Shown: positions 53,546-62,664 of the stretch, in pieces | How the letters are laid out: every line of letters begins with the position of its first letter | Numbering within the stretch: position 1 is the stretch's first letter | Source: Rhizobium sp. L51/94 | GTDB lineage: Bacteria > Pseudomonadota > Alphaproteobacteria > Rhizobiales > Rhizobiaceae | Reading direction: 5' to 3' | Assembly (NCBI RefSeq): GCF_019355555.1 | Contig: NZ_CP072142.1 | Coordinates: forward strand, 744,001 to 808,000 | DNA: 64,000 nt | Program-made: the position numbers and the translations under genes | The notes under the pieces: model-generated | The model's input: the letters and a program-made list of their open reading frames with translations, nothing else | Database searches by the model: none | What the model was told of the DNA's origin: nothing

Positions 53546-54733
53546 TCATTTGCCGCCCAGAACGGTCAGCTTGGTGTCGATGTCCGGCTCCACCGACATT
53601 CCCGAGCGAAGCAGACCAGCCAGACTGTTATCGTCAAAGACGATCTTGACCGGGATACGCTGGACGATTTTGGTGAAGTTGCCGGTCGCGTTGTCCGGCG
53701 GCAGCAGCGAGAATTCGAGACCGCTCGCGGGCGAGACGCTGTCGACGTGACCCCTGATTGTCAGGTCGGGAAAGCTATCGATCTTGATGACGACCGGCTG
53801 TCCGGCGCGGACATTCGTCAGCTGCGTTTCCTTGAAGTTGGCAACGACATAGGCGGAATGGGTCGGCACGACCGCCATCAGCTGGGTGCCTGAGGTCACA
53901 TATTGGCCGACACGCAGGGACCGCGCACCGACGATGCCGTCGACCGGCGCTGTTATCGTCGTATAAGAGAGATTGAGTTTCGCTTGTTGCGCGGCGGCGG
54001 CAGAGCGATCGCGCTGCGCGACTGCCTGTTTACGCTGGGTCTGCAGCACCGGGATTTTCTTCTCAGCGGCGACGAGCGCCGCCTGATCACGTTCCAGTGC
54101 GGCGATTGCCTGCTGGCTCAGCGACTGGCTTTGTTCGGCACGGGACTGGGTGCCGGCGCCGTTGCTGATCAGCCGCGCGGATCTCGCGGCCTCAGAGCGT
54201 GCGAAGTCTAGCGAAGCCTGAGACGAGTCGATCGTGGCCTTCGCCTGGCCAATGACGGATTGCTGCAGTTCTATCTGGGCGTCGAGGTTGGAGATGGCGG
54301 CATCGGCTGCCGTGACGTCCGCTCTTGCTTGGGCCAGCGCCATCTGAAAGTCGCGATCGTCGATCCGTGCCAGAACCTGGCCGGCCTTAACCATATCATT
54401 GTCGTTGACGGAAACGGTGGCAATATAGCCGGCAACCTTCGGAGCGATGGTCGTGTAGTCGGCCTTGACGTAGGCGTCGTCGGTGGACTCGATGAAGCGT
54501 CCAACTGTCCAGTAATGGTATCCGAAATCCGCCCCGAAGGCGACGCCGGCAAGGAGAGCAGCCAGGATGAGGCCGCGCTTGGCGATCTTGCGACCATTTC
54601 CTGGCTTTGCCGGGACCTGTGCAGGTTGGACAGGAGCACTGTTGCTTTCGCTGTCCGATGGTGCATCCTGAACCTTCGCGATGCTCGTCTGGTTGGCTGC
54701 TTCAAAAGCCGCTGCGCGGGGTATTTCGACCAT
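53546..54733 (-). CDS. emrA: HlyD/EmrA-family membrane-fusion protein
   Basis: A 395-residue periplasmic adaptor with one N-terminal membrane anchor (GLILAALLAGVAFGADFGYH). The lipoyl and barrel segments show TDDAYVKADYTTIAPKVAGY, DNDMVKAGQVLARIDDRDF, APVDGIVGARSLRVGQYV and RAGQPVVIKIDSFPDLTIRG; the middle is a long helical hairpin. It bridges EmrB to an outer-membrane channel. GAGGAG is 7-9 bases before the ATG. Divergent LysR gene 130 bases away is the likely regulator. Confidence 0.9.
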   Translation of the reverse strand: MVEIPRAAAFEAANQTSIAKVQDAPSDSESNSAPVQPAQVPAKPGNGRKIAKRGLILAALLAGVAFGADFGYHYWTVGRFIESTDDAYVKADYTTIAPKVAGYIATVSVNDNDMVKAGQVLARIDDRDFQMALAQARADVTAADAAISNLDAQIELQQSVIGQAKATIDSSQASLDFARSEAARSARLISNGAGTQSRAEQSQSLSQQAIAALERDQAALVAAEKKIPVLQTQRKQAVAQRDRSAAAAQQAKLNLSYTTITAPVDGIVGARSLRVGQYVTSGTQLMAVVPTHSAYVVANFKETQLTNVRAGQPVVIKIDSFPDLTIRGHVDSVSPASGLEFSLLPPDNATGNFTKIVQRIPVKIVFDDNSLAGLLRSGMSVEPDIDTKLTVLGGK

Positions 54734-54865
54734 TGTCCTTCTCCTCATTTTCGGCCATTGGGCCGGCTTGTTCGATGAGAATGAGAATGCCCCGCAATAT
54801 GCCTTGTGATAATCTGTCGATATCGGGAAGGATCATCCACTCTCAGCGGATAATCGGGGGTATGA

Positions 54866-55768
54866 ATGGACAGGCTAACAAGCCTTATCGTGTTCGGTCG
54901 TGTGGTCGATTGCGGGGGATTCTCGGCGGCTGCGCGCAAGCTCAACATGTCGGTGACGATGGTGGGCAACCATGTGCAATCACTTGAAGAGCGCCTCGGC
55001 GTGCGGTTGTTAAACCGCACCACCCGCAAGGTCAGCCTCACGGAGACCGGCAAGTTCTACTACGAACGATCGACCCAAATACTGGGAGACCTCGACGACG
55101 CCGATCGCGCCGCCGGCGCCTTGAACACAACACCCCGCGGCACGCTGAAAGTCCATACCAGCACAGCGATTGTGCGATTTCTTCTGCCCGTCGTCAGCGA
55201 ATTCATGGAGCTCTATCCGTCGATTTCACTTGACTTGAAGATCGGTGAACAGGCGATCGACATGGTCGAAGACGGCTACGACCTGATGATAAGAACCATA
55301 CCGCCGCCGGACTCAAGCCTCGTTGTCAGGAAGCTAACGCCCTGGCGTCACATTCTCACCTGTTCGCCGTCCTATCTGGAGACGCATGCGAAGCCTGAAA
55401 GTCCGGCCGATTTAACGGCACACAATTGTCTTCGTTATGCCTATTACCCTTACGGAGAGGAATGGCGTTTCGAAGGGCCCGACGGAGGTCACCAGATCGT
55501 CAAGATTTCAGGAAACGTGGTATCGAACAGCGCCGAAACGCTCCGACACCTTGCGGCGACAGGGCGGGGCGTGTTTCTGGCACCCAGTTTTGTTGTCTTC
55601 GACGATCTAGCTTCGGGGCGGCTTGTCCGGATAATGCCTGACGTGAATGCGGTCGAGTTCACCATCAACGCGGTCTACCCTAACCGCAGCCATCTCCCGA
55701 CTAAGGTTCGCCTGTTCATCGATCTGCTTGCGGATCGTTTCGCAGAGCATCGAAAGTGGATGACTTGA
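54866..55768 (+). CDS. LysR-family transcriptional regulator
   Basis: A 300-residue LysR protein. The winged helix covers residues 1-60 (FGRVVDCGGFSAAARKLNMS, VTMVGNHVQSLEERLGVRLL), followed by the linker helix and the substrate-binding domain (SISLDLKIGEQAIDMVEDGY, DLMIRTIPPPDSSLVVRKL, VSNSAETLRHLAATGRGV). It is divergent from emrAB with a short shared promoter region, so it probably senses the pump substrate. The second of two overlapping ATGs is used, after GGGGG. Confidence 0.85.
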   Translation: MDRLTSLIVFGRVVDCGGFSAAARKLNMSVTMVGNHVQSLEERLGVRLLNRTTRKVSLTETGKFYYERSTQILGDLDDADRAAGALNTTPRGTLKVHTSTAIVRFLLPVVSEFMELYPSISLDLKIGEQAIDMVEDGYDLMIRTIPPPDSSLVVRKLTPWRHILTCSPSYLETHAKPESPADLTAHNCLRYAYYPYGEEWRFEGPDGGHQIVKISGNVVSNSAETLRHLAATGRGVFLAPSFVVFDDLASGRLVRIMPDVNAVEFTINAVYPNRSHLPTKVRLFIDLLADRFAEHRKWMT

Positions 55769-55803
55769 CGAGGGAGTTCCGGCCCTTCATTGCAGGGGGG
55801 CTA

Positions 55804-55985
55804 TCAGTCATCCGGCTCCGTCAGGTTGTTGTGATCGGAACCTACGATGAAGACTGCAAGCAGGCTGGCTAGGACTTTCTTGCGCGCCTTCTTGCTGATG
55901 CTGTGCTTCGAGCCAGGCAACTCAAAGAAATTTTCACCCGTCTTGTAGATGCAGACGGGTGCACTATCAACCTTGCTGCGGATCG
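55804..55985 (-). other. Unassigned C-terminal protein fragment
   Basis: A minus-strand frame without a start reads VDSAPVCIYKTGENFFELPG, SKHSISKKARKKVLASLLAV and ends NLTEPDD at 55804. It looks like the tail of a real protein and lies directly after the ABC ATPase remnant. I recognise no family. It may be the end of a gene cut at about 55985. Confidence 0.25.
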
Positions 55986-56570
55986 AACCACCTGTAGTAG
56001 ATCTTGTCAGGCGTGCCGACCTGCAGCAATTCCCCGTCCATCATCACCGCAATACGGTTCGGACATCATCATGGCCTCGGCCTGGTCATGGGTGAGATAG
56101 ATAAAGGTCGCGCCCAGCGCGCGGTGGAGCTGTGCAATTTCGCTGCGTGCCTGGACGCGCATTTTGGCATCCAGATTGGAGAGCGGTTCGTCCATTAGAA
56201 AGGCGCTCGGGTTTCGCATCATGGCACGCGCCAGCGCCACCCTTTGCCGTTGACCGCCCGAGAGCGCCGCCGGCTTGGCTGCTTCAATACCTCGATCGAC
56301 AGGGATGCACCCCGCGCCACCTCGCTATCGATGTCGCGCAATCGTTCAGCCGCTCCCGGATAGAGGACGCCCGAGAGACGGCAGGCGTTCGATGGAGTTC
56401 AGGCGGCGCATGGTCAAAGGCACTTCGATGTTCTGTTCCACGGTTAGATGCGGATAAAGCGTATAGGACTGGAAGACCATTGCAAGATCGCGGTCACGCG
56501 GCCTGACGGCGCCCACATCCGGATCGTTAAGACGGATGGTCCCGCTTGTCTGCGATGTCGTTTGAGGTTT
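55975..56570 (-). pseudogene. UgpC/MalK-type ABC ATPase, degraded
   Basis: Pieces in several frames: AVRPRDRDLAMVFQSYTLYP, HLTVEQNIEVPLTMRRL, then a stop region; AAKPAALSGGQRQRVALARA (signature), FLMDEPLSNLDAKMRVQARS (Walker B and D loop), HRALGATFIYLTHDQAEAMM, and after another shift VGTPDKIYYRWFDPQQG. Walker A and the whole regulatory C-domain are missing. A relic of a carbohydrate ABC importer unrelated in position to the intact one at the right edge. Confidence 0.65.
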
Positions 56571-56649
56571 GAGGTTTTGGGTTCGGCGGGCTGCGGGTCT
56601 CGGTGCTGGCGATAGGCGACCATTTCACGTTGTACCCTGCCGGCACGTC

Positions 56650-56680
56650 GGTTATACTTTTTTTGAAAAACAGTATAACC
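56650..56680. promoter_or_regulatory. Palindromic operator before the nucleotidyltransferase gene
   Basis: Perfect 9-base inverted repeat GGTTATACT (56650-56658) and AGTATAACC (56672-56680), spacer 13 bases of T- then A-rich sequence. It ends 14 bases before the ATG at 56695, the position of an autorepressor site overlapping the leader. Confidence 0.6.
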
Positions 56681-56694
56681 GTGGAGTCGAGCCT

Positions 56695-57789
56695 ATGAAG
56701 TCCATCGACCTCATGTACCAGACAATCCTCGCCGAATTAGGCCAGCGCTCGCTCGATGCCGCGTGGACAGCCGACTTTCCATCGGAAGGTCGGTTCACTC
56801 CCGCGAACGTTAAGGGGCGGAGGTATTGGTACTTCGACATACCTGATGGGCATGGCGGCACGAAACGTCGCTACGTCGGCCCTGCAGACGACCCGGATGT
56901 CGCACGGCGTGTAGGCGAACACAAGCGGGACAAGGACGATCTGCGTGCTCGCAGGCGCATGGTCAATACGCTGACCCGCGAAGGTGGAATGATCGCTCCC
57001 GACGCCATGTCAGGTGACATTGTCGAGGCTCTGGCAGACGGCGGTCTCTTCCGGCTCCGCGGTGTTCTCATTGGTACGGTGGCCTTTCAATGCTACTCAG
57101 GACTACTGGGCGTCCGCCTTCCCATGGCATCGATCCTGACCGGCGATGCGGACATTGCACAGCATTATGCCATCAGCCCGGAGGTGGAGGACAGCCTGCC
57201 GCCTGTCCTTGAGCTGCTGCGGGGCGTCGACGCCAGCTTCCGACCGGTTCCCCATCGATCAGGATTTGCGGCATCGTCGGCGTTTCAAAATGCCAACGGC
57301 TACCGGGTTGAATTCTTGACATCGAACCGTGCTTCGGATGACTACATCGACCTGCCGGCGAAGATGCCCGCCTTGGGCGGCGCCAGCGCGGACCCACTAC
57401 GCTTTCTCGACTTCCTCATCAGGGAACCTCTCAGGACAATGCTGCTCCACCGAAGCGGTGTGCCAGTTGTCGTCCCCGATCCATGCCGCTACGCGATCCA
57501 CAAGCTCATCGTCGCTAGCCGCCGGCACACCGATGGGCAGGGGCCGGCGAAGCGGGAAAAAGAAGTTCGCCAAGCTGCGCTGCTTCTCGAAGCCCTGCAG
57601 CAGACAAGGCGATCCGCCGACCTGGCGCTTGTGTACAATGAAGCGTGGAAGCGCGGCTCTGCTTGGCAAGAAGGAATTCGGTCCGGGGCGGGCATGCTGC
57701 AAGAACAAGATGCCGAGCGGTTTGAAACGGTACTGATCGACGGCGCAAAGAAAAATAGGGAAGAAATCAAGCTTCCGTTTGGAGAATAG
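56695..57789 (+). CDS. Nucleotidyltransferase-fold protein (GSU2403-like)
   Basis: A 364-residue protein. Residues 1-110 hold a conserved N-terminal helix region (KGRRYWYFDIPDGHGGTKRR, YVGPADDPDVARRV). A nucleotidyltransferase core follows: FRLRGVLIGTVAFQCYSGLL and LTGDADIAQHYAIS, where GDADIA supplies the D-x-D metal site. The C-terminal third is helical (REKEVRQAALLLEALQQTRR). Related proteins (NTP_transf_8) are common on plasmids and are of unknown use, possibly in defence or toxin modules. The 9-base palindrome just before the start suggests tight regulation. No partner gene with MNT/HEPN look is adjacent. Confidence 0.7.
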   Translation: MKSIDLMYQTILAELGQRSLDAAWTADFPSEGRFTPANVKGRRYWYFDIPDGHGGTKRRYVGPADDPDVARRVGEHKRDKDDLRARRRMVNTLTREGGMIAPDAMSGDIVEALADGGLFRLRGVLIGTVAFQCYSGLLGVRLPMASILTGDADIAQHYAISPEVEDSLPPVLELLRGVDASFRPVPHRSGFAASSAFQNANGYRVEFLTSNRASDDYIDLPAKMPALGGASADPLRFLDFLIREPLRTMLLHRSGVPVVVPDPCRYAIHKLIVASRRHTDGQGPAKREKEVRQAALLLEALQQTRRSADLALVYNEAWKRGSAWQEGIRSGAGMLQEQDAERFETVLIDGAKKNREEIKLPFGE

Positions 57790-57909
57790 GGTATCCACCA
57801 CTCGAAAGCCAAGCAGTTGACTTAATTCGACGTGAATAAGAAAAATATAGTGCCGAGGGTTCGGTTCCTTTCAAGCGCACACATTCAGATAGGCCTGACA
57901 TCCCATCCA

Positions 57910-58152
57910 TTAGGAAAGACCGTACCAGGCGCCGCGGCCGGCACCGTGCAGGACGAGGTGCCCTTGATTCACGAGTGCTTTGAGGTGATCTTTGATGGTG
58001 TGACGGCTTGCATCGGTGATCCGTGCAGCCTCCACCGTCTTGATGGAAAGCGCGTTTCTCCTCAAGGCAATCCTCGGTGTCGACACCTTCCTTGTTTGCC
58101 GAAGCAGCTGAGTCATCCGGAGCGCCATATGACGTGCGACCTGTGGGCGCAT
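57910..58152 (-). pseudogene. Winged-helix C-terminal remnant (Fic/ATP-binding-protein type)
   Basis: The last 45 residues read ARITDASRHTIKDHLKALVN and GHLVLHGAGRGAWYGLS, the winged-helix end of Fic or related HTH proteins. Upstream sequence has no family resemblance, so the catalytic part is missing. It may be what is left of a regulator paired with the adjacent nucleotidyltransferase gene. Confidence 0.4.
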
Positions 58153-58192
58153 CTCGGAACAACGGGGCGTGCTTCATCAGAATCGGCACTCA

Positions 58193-60490
58193 TCAGCCGA
58201 GGGGAGCAGCAACCTTTTGTATGGGATGTATTATCCGTGATCTAAAGTCACTCAAGGGCTCAGGTCTAGAAAACAAAAAACCTTGCAAATCGGTGCAGCC
58301 CACTGCGATCAAGAAGTCCCGTTGACCCTGAGTTTCGACACCTTCCGCTGTAGTCTCCTTGCCCAATGTACGGCTCAGGCCGACGATCGCGGATATGATA
58401 GCCGCACCCTCGGCGCGCGTGCCGAGTAGCCTGACAAAAGATCTATCGATTTTAATTCTGTCGATGTTAAATTGAATGACGTGGCTGAGTGACGAGAACC
58501 CTGTGCCGAAATCGTCGAGGGCGATACGAACACCGTGAGCCCGTAGCCGCGTTAGCGCGGCCAAAGCGTTCTCGTTGATGTTGAACAGTGTTGCTTCTGT
58601 CAACTCTAGTTCCAGCCGGGATGGAGATAACCCTGTCACAGCGAGTATTTCAAGCACATGACGATCAAATTCGGGATGCCGCATTTGCGAAGGCGAAACG
58701 TTGACTGCGATGGATATCTCTGTTGGCCAGTTTGATGCAGCTTCAGCCGCCTCTCTCAAGACCCATGCGCCGAGCTGATTGATAATACCGGCTTCCTCAG
58801 CAATCGAAATAAATTTATCAGGCGTTAGCAGCCCATGCGTCGGGTGGTTCCACCGGACGAGCGCCTCGGCGCTTGAAAGCTCGCAAATTTGGTCGGAACG
58901 ATACACTCCCTGAAAATAAACCTCCAGATTGCCCTTATCGATGTCTGGCCGGCCGCTTTCCACGGAGGCAGACGAACTGCCTTCCAGGACGAGACGCAGA
59001 TCCCTTTTGAGAGCCTCCCGTGCCTCGACTATGCTGTCCATTGAATGATCATAGGCAACAGCTCTGCCTCGACCGGCCGTCTTCGCCTGGTAAAGCGCAA
59101 CGTCTGCGCGGCGAAGGAACTCATCGAGCGTCTGTCTGTCATCATCGAACGTCGTGACGCCAATCGAGCCTCCTACGCGAACAACGATGTCGCCGCCGCG
59201 AAGCTGAAAGGGATCACTCAAGGCCCTGATGATTTTTTCACAAAAGACGATCTGATGATCAGCATCTCCTCCACGCTTAGGCATTAGCAACGCAAACTCG
59301 TCTCCGCCAACACGGGCGAGGGTGTCACTCGAAGTTATCAGGTTGGAAATCCTTGCGACGACCGCAAGCAGAAGTTCGTCACCGGTGGCATGTCCGTATG
59401 TATCATTTACTTGTTTGAATCTGTCCAAATCGATGAGTGCGATAACAGCGGTGCTACGATCGGCCTTCATCGAGGCAAGACACGCCTCAAAGCGAGAGGT
59501 GAACAAAGCTCGATTGGGAAGTCCGGTCAACACGTCGTGAAGCGAGAGATGTTTTGCATGGTGCTCGCTAGCACTCAACTCATTCAGGCTTCCGCGCAAG
59601 CGCCCCATCAATGCAAAAAACGAACCTGCGATAATCAATCCCGCAATGGAGAGTACAGGGATCAGGCGTCCTAGAACTCTTGAACCTGGCAAGTCGGGCT
59701 TCCAAATGATGAAGCCTATAGGTTCACCTGTTGCCGTCGCATCTATTTCAAAAGCAACTTCAGTGGAATCCTGATCCGCACTACGCGCGTACCGGGCGCC
59801 GGCCAAGCCTTGTTCGCGACTGAGGGTGTCGAGCGTGACGCCATCGAGGAAACGAACGACCAAGAGATATAAGTGTTCTCCTTCTTCATCCCTGGCGGTC
59901 GTCGAACTTACTACAGGGATCACGCCCACGACAGAAGGGCGGCCCTCAAGTCGCATCAAACCAACGCGTCCAGAGGCAGTTAGCGGATCATGTTGCACCA
60001 ACCGTTTTTCCAGATCGACGACAAGCGGTTGGAGCAGCGGCCTGACCCACTTGAAACGGCGCGTTGCTTCTGGGTCCGAGGTGAGGGCAAGCTCTCCCTT
60101 GGCGGTAGTTAGAAAAGCGGCATTGAAACCAAAGGCTGTCGTAGCAATCCTTCCGAAGGTTTCTGCAGATGCGGGTTTACGGCCTTCGCTTGGAAGACCA
60201 GTATCGCCCTTCGCTAAAACCGTATCGCCAATCAAAAAGGAAGCGTAGCCAGCGCCTATCAGTTGCATTTCTTGAGAGACACGCGTCACCTGATCACTCA
60301 AACGGCCGGTAACAAGTTGCCGCTGACGATCAAGGGCTGCAGCATCGCTTTCCGAACCGGCCCAAACGGCAGCCAAGAATACTAGCGCAAGGATCCCGAG
60401 CGCGCTAACAGCGAGCAGAATCAATATCGATCCAGATGATGTCCGCGTCACTCTATAAGTAAATAGATTTTGGATCGAATTGCCAAGCAC
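58193..60490 (-). CDS. CHASE4-like-GGDEF-EAL c-di-GMP turnover protein
   Basis: A 765-residue membrane protein. Transmembrane helices at about 20-45 and 275-297 enclose a periplasmic CHASE4-like sensor. The GGDEF domain has RVGGDEFALL (about 393-402), and EAL starts SSAEALVRWNHP (539-550), with NVSPSQM, DDFGTGFSSL and TAEGVET later. Both active sites look complete. It is divergent from an amino-acid-type binding protein, and such pairs can deliver ligand to the sensor domain. The final 15 residues are basic. Confidence 0.85.
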   Translation of the reverse strand: MLGNSIQNLFTYRVTRTSSGSILILLAVSALGILALVFLAAVWAGSESDAAALDRQRQLVTGRLSDQVTRVSQEMQLIGAGYASFLIGDTVLAKGDTGLPSEGRKPASAETFGRIATTAFGFNAAFLTTAKGELALTSDPEATRRFKWVRPLLQPLVVDLEKRLVQHDPLTASGRVGLMRLEGRPSVVGVIPVVSSTTARDEEGEHLYLLVVRFLDGVTLDTLSREQGLAGARYARSADQDSTEVAFEIDATATGEPIGFIIWKPDLPGSRVLGRLIPVLSIAGLIIAGSFFALMGRLRGSLNELSASEHHAKHLSLHDVLTGLPNRALFTSRFEACLASMKADRSTAVIALIDLDRFKQVNDTYGHATGDELLLAVVARISNLITSSDTLARVGGDEFALLMPKRGGDADHQIVFCEKIIRALSDPFQLRGGDIVVRVGGSIGVTTFDDDRQTLDEFLRRADVALYQAKTAGRGRAVAYDHSMDSIVEAREALKRDLRLVLEGSSSASVESGRPDIDKGNLEVYFQGVYRSDQICELSSAEALVRWNHPTHGLLTPDKFISIAEEAGIINQLGAWVLREAAEAASNWPTEISIAVNVSPSQMRHPEFDRHVLEILAVTGLSPSRLELELTEATLFNINENALAALTRLRAHGVRIALDDFGTGFSSLSHVIQFNIDRIKIDRSFVRLLGTRAEGAAIISAIVGLSRTLGKETTAEGVETQGQRDFLIAVGCTDLQGFLFSRPEPLSDFRSRIIHPIQKVAAPLG

Positions 60491-60662
60491 GCGACTTCCC
60501 CCAGTCGACTGGACATTGACTTGTATTGATTACGAATTGCTTTTCAAGTCATGCTGAAATTAGCATACAGGCGAAAAAGCTCCTTAATAGTTGCATGATA
60601 TGTATGACCAAAGCGATGTCAGGTCTTGGCAACACTGCCGAGCGCATCAGCATTGGTGAGAC

Positions 60663-61460
60663 ATGAATTTTATAAAAATCTTACTGGGATTTGTGTGTCT
60701 GACGTCGCTCGGATGTCTATTCGCCGCGGGCGTTGGCCTCGCTGGAGAAACTTCAGATTCCAAAAGCATCAGGATCGCCGTTGAGGGGGCGTTTCCGCCG
60801 TTCAACTATGTCGATTCCAACAATCAACTTCAAGGTTTCGATGTCGACATTGGAAAAGCGCTTTGCAAGGTTGCGGAGTTGAAGTGTGAGTTTGTTGTGC
60901 AAGAATGGACAACCATGATCCCTGATTTGCTAGCGGATCGCTTTGACGCAATTGTCTCGTCCATGTCGATGAGCGCGGAAAGACGAAAAAGCGTTGCATT
61001 CACCCAGAAGTACTATGACAGCCCATCGGTATTCATCGTTAGAAAAGGGAGCAATATTGCGGGTACAGGCATGGAGGACTTAAAGAAGCTCCGGCTAGGC
61101 GTGACGGCAGCCACTTCACAAGAAGCTTATGCGAGACGGTTTTACGCGGGTGTGTCTACTACTGAGTTTCATGCATCGCCAGACCTTTATAAAGCGCTTG
61201 TCGATGGAAGTGTGGATATAATTATTGAGGATAAACTGGCAATCTACGATTGGCTGGCAAACACAAAAGCAGGTAGTTGCTGCGAGTATAAAGGATCCGA
61301 TATAAAGAATACGGAGTATTTTGGCGATGGCGCGGGGATTGCGGTGCGCCCTTCCGACACGGAACTGCTGAAAAAATTGAATTCTGCGATTGAGGTAATC
61401 GAAGCGGACGATACGTACGATACTATTAATGCCAAATACTTCCCGTTCAGCATACGCTAA
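60663..61460 (+). CDS. Periplasmic amino-acid-type solute-binding protein
   Basis: A 265-residue SBP_bac_3 protein with a signal peptide (hydrophobic 5-25, cleaved near AGVGLAG). Core motifs: IRIAVEGAFPPFNYVDSNNQ, LQGFDVDIGKALCKVAELKC, FDAIVSSMSMSAERRKSVAF, and VDIIIEDKLAIYDWL. This type binds polar amino acids or opines for an ABC importer. No permease or ATPase gene is next to it, so it may serve as ligand presenter for the divergent GGDEF-EAL sensor or for a distant importer. Confidence 0.8.
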   Translation: MNFIKILLGFVCLTSLGCLFAAGVGLAGETSDSKSIRIAVEGAFPPFNYVDSNNQLQGFDVDIGKALCKVAELKCEFVVQEWTTMIPDLLADRFDAIVSSMSMSAERRKSVAFTQKYYDSPSVFIVRKGSNIAGTGMEDLKKLRLGVTAATSQEAYARRFYAGVSTTEFHASPDLYKALVDGSVDIIIEDKLAIYDWLANTKAGSCCEYKGSDIKNTEYFGDGAGIAVRPSDTELLKKLNSAIEVIEADDTYDTINAKYFPFSIR

Positions 61461-61771
61461 CGCTACCTGAAGAAATCTTACTAGGATGCCGACGCATTTT
61501 CGAAGTTGACATTGACACGGAGACACGACCACAAATAGTAGCTCGCCTGTCACAACATACATTTAGCCCGTTAGCCCGTGAAACTGGACCTGAATTCCAT
61601 AAAATGGTGTTGCGCTATACACAGACACACAGGCCCTTTGCTGGTCACCGAGACGAGCCCCTTATAGACGTAAATCTTTGACAAGAGGGATTTTCGCCCT
61701 CATAAAATCTACTTGAAAGATGGCATCATTCTGACAGTGTTGATATCAACGCCATCGTTTTTGAGAAGGTG
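61461..61771. other. Intergenic, nothing recognised
   Basis: About 310 bases between the binding-protein gene and the FitA-like gene. No gene or repeat is supported; the right end is the antitoxin leader. Confidence 0.4.
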
Positions 61772-62032
61772 ATGTCAGTGCCTGCTGTCACTAGCGGAAA
61801 TCGGTCTGACGAAACGCATCATGCCCTACGGGTGCGGGCGGCTCATCATGGCCGAAGCACTGAAGCCAAGATACGTGCTATCATAGAGGCCGCCGTACGT
61901 CCCTCTGAGCGCCTCAAACTTGGTTCTCTCCTAGCTGCGATTGGTCGTGATACCGGGCTTGCTAAGGGCGATGTTGAGGCACTGCAGAAAAGTCGCGATA
62001 ACGGACCTGCTGAACCGATGATTTTCGAATGA
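61772..62032 (+). CDS. FitA-like ribbon-helix-helix antitoxin
   Basis: An 86-residue RHH/plasmid-stability type antitoxin: SDETHHALRVRAAHHGRSTE and AKIRAIIEAAVRPSERLKLG. The N-terminal strand (normally VTIRNL) is VTSGNR here, a mild degeneration. It binds DNA and inhibits a PIN-domain nuclease. Its stop overlaps the toxin start by three bases within ATGA. The ATG at 61772 follows GAGAAGG. Confidence 0.7.
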   Translation: MSVPAVTSGNRSDETHHALRVRAAHHGRSTEAKIRAIIEAAVRPSERLKLGSLLAAIGRDTGLAKGDVEALQKSRDNGPAEPMIFE

Positions 62033-62340
62033 TCTTGTTGGATACGAACGTCATTTCAGAGCCATGGAAGCCGGTTCCCGATCTGGCGGTGGTCGCATGG
62101 TTAGATGCCAAAGCTATTTAGACACTGTTTCTCTCAGCGATAACAATTGCTGAGCTACGCTTCAGATTGCTGCGATGCCCTTAGGGAAGCGGCAATCCAT
62201 TCTCCGAGATCGCCTTGAAGGAGAGGTGCTGATGCACTTTCAGAGCGCATACTGGCATTCAATCTAGCGGCTTCACAGCTCTATTTTGAACTCCTGGTGC
62301 GCGCTCGGGTATATGGGAAGGCTATTGTAACCGCCGTCCA
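62029..62340 (+). pseudogene. FitB/VapC-type PIN toxin, broken
   Basis: Begins MILLDTNVISEPWKPVPDLA with the first catalytic Asp, then TAG at codon 25; the rest continues in shifted frames as LFLSAITIAELRFRLL, PLGKRQSILRDRLEGEVL and ERILAFNLAASQLYFELLVR, ARVYGKAIVTA. It stops matching at about 62340 where an opposite-strand phosphatase remnant begins, so the last acidic residues are lost. The toxin is dead while its antitoxin is intact. Confidence 0.65.
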
Positions 62341-62568
62341 CGTTTTGTCAGCCAGTGCCTGATCCAGCCGTACCTGCCCGAGCGCATAGGCTCCAAGCGC
62401 GTTGCCCTTCGACTCGACCGACGTCTGGTCCCACAGAACCGCATTGAGATTGTCGTTGGCCTGTGTTGCGACCAGATCGGCGGCCGATACGAACGGTGCG
62501 TCCAAAGTTCCAGGGAACAGCAGAAGCGCAGTACTTGCGGCGTAGCGGTGGATCTGTCTTTTCCTCAT
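62281..62568 (-). pseudogene. HAD acid phosphatase/lipoprotein e(P4)-like, N-terminal remnant
   Basis: Signal-peptide-like start, then QANDNLNAVLWDQTSVESKG, LGAYALGQVRLDQALADKTW and TA, which match the N-terminal part of class B/e(P4) acid phosphatases just before the catalytic DLDET motif. After about 62338 the frame is antisense to the PIN toxin relic, so the catalytic domain is missing. A tail-to-tail fusion scar. Confidence 0.6.
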
Positions 62569-62664
62569 GCATTCCTCCTTGTGTTGAACCCTGCCATTTT
62601 TTTCGCGGCAACATCTTCGATGTCAACGCAGGTCTCGTTCGCGCTTGTCACAAATGCGGTTGCG

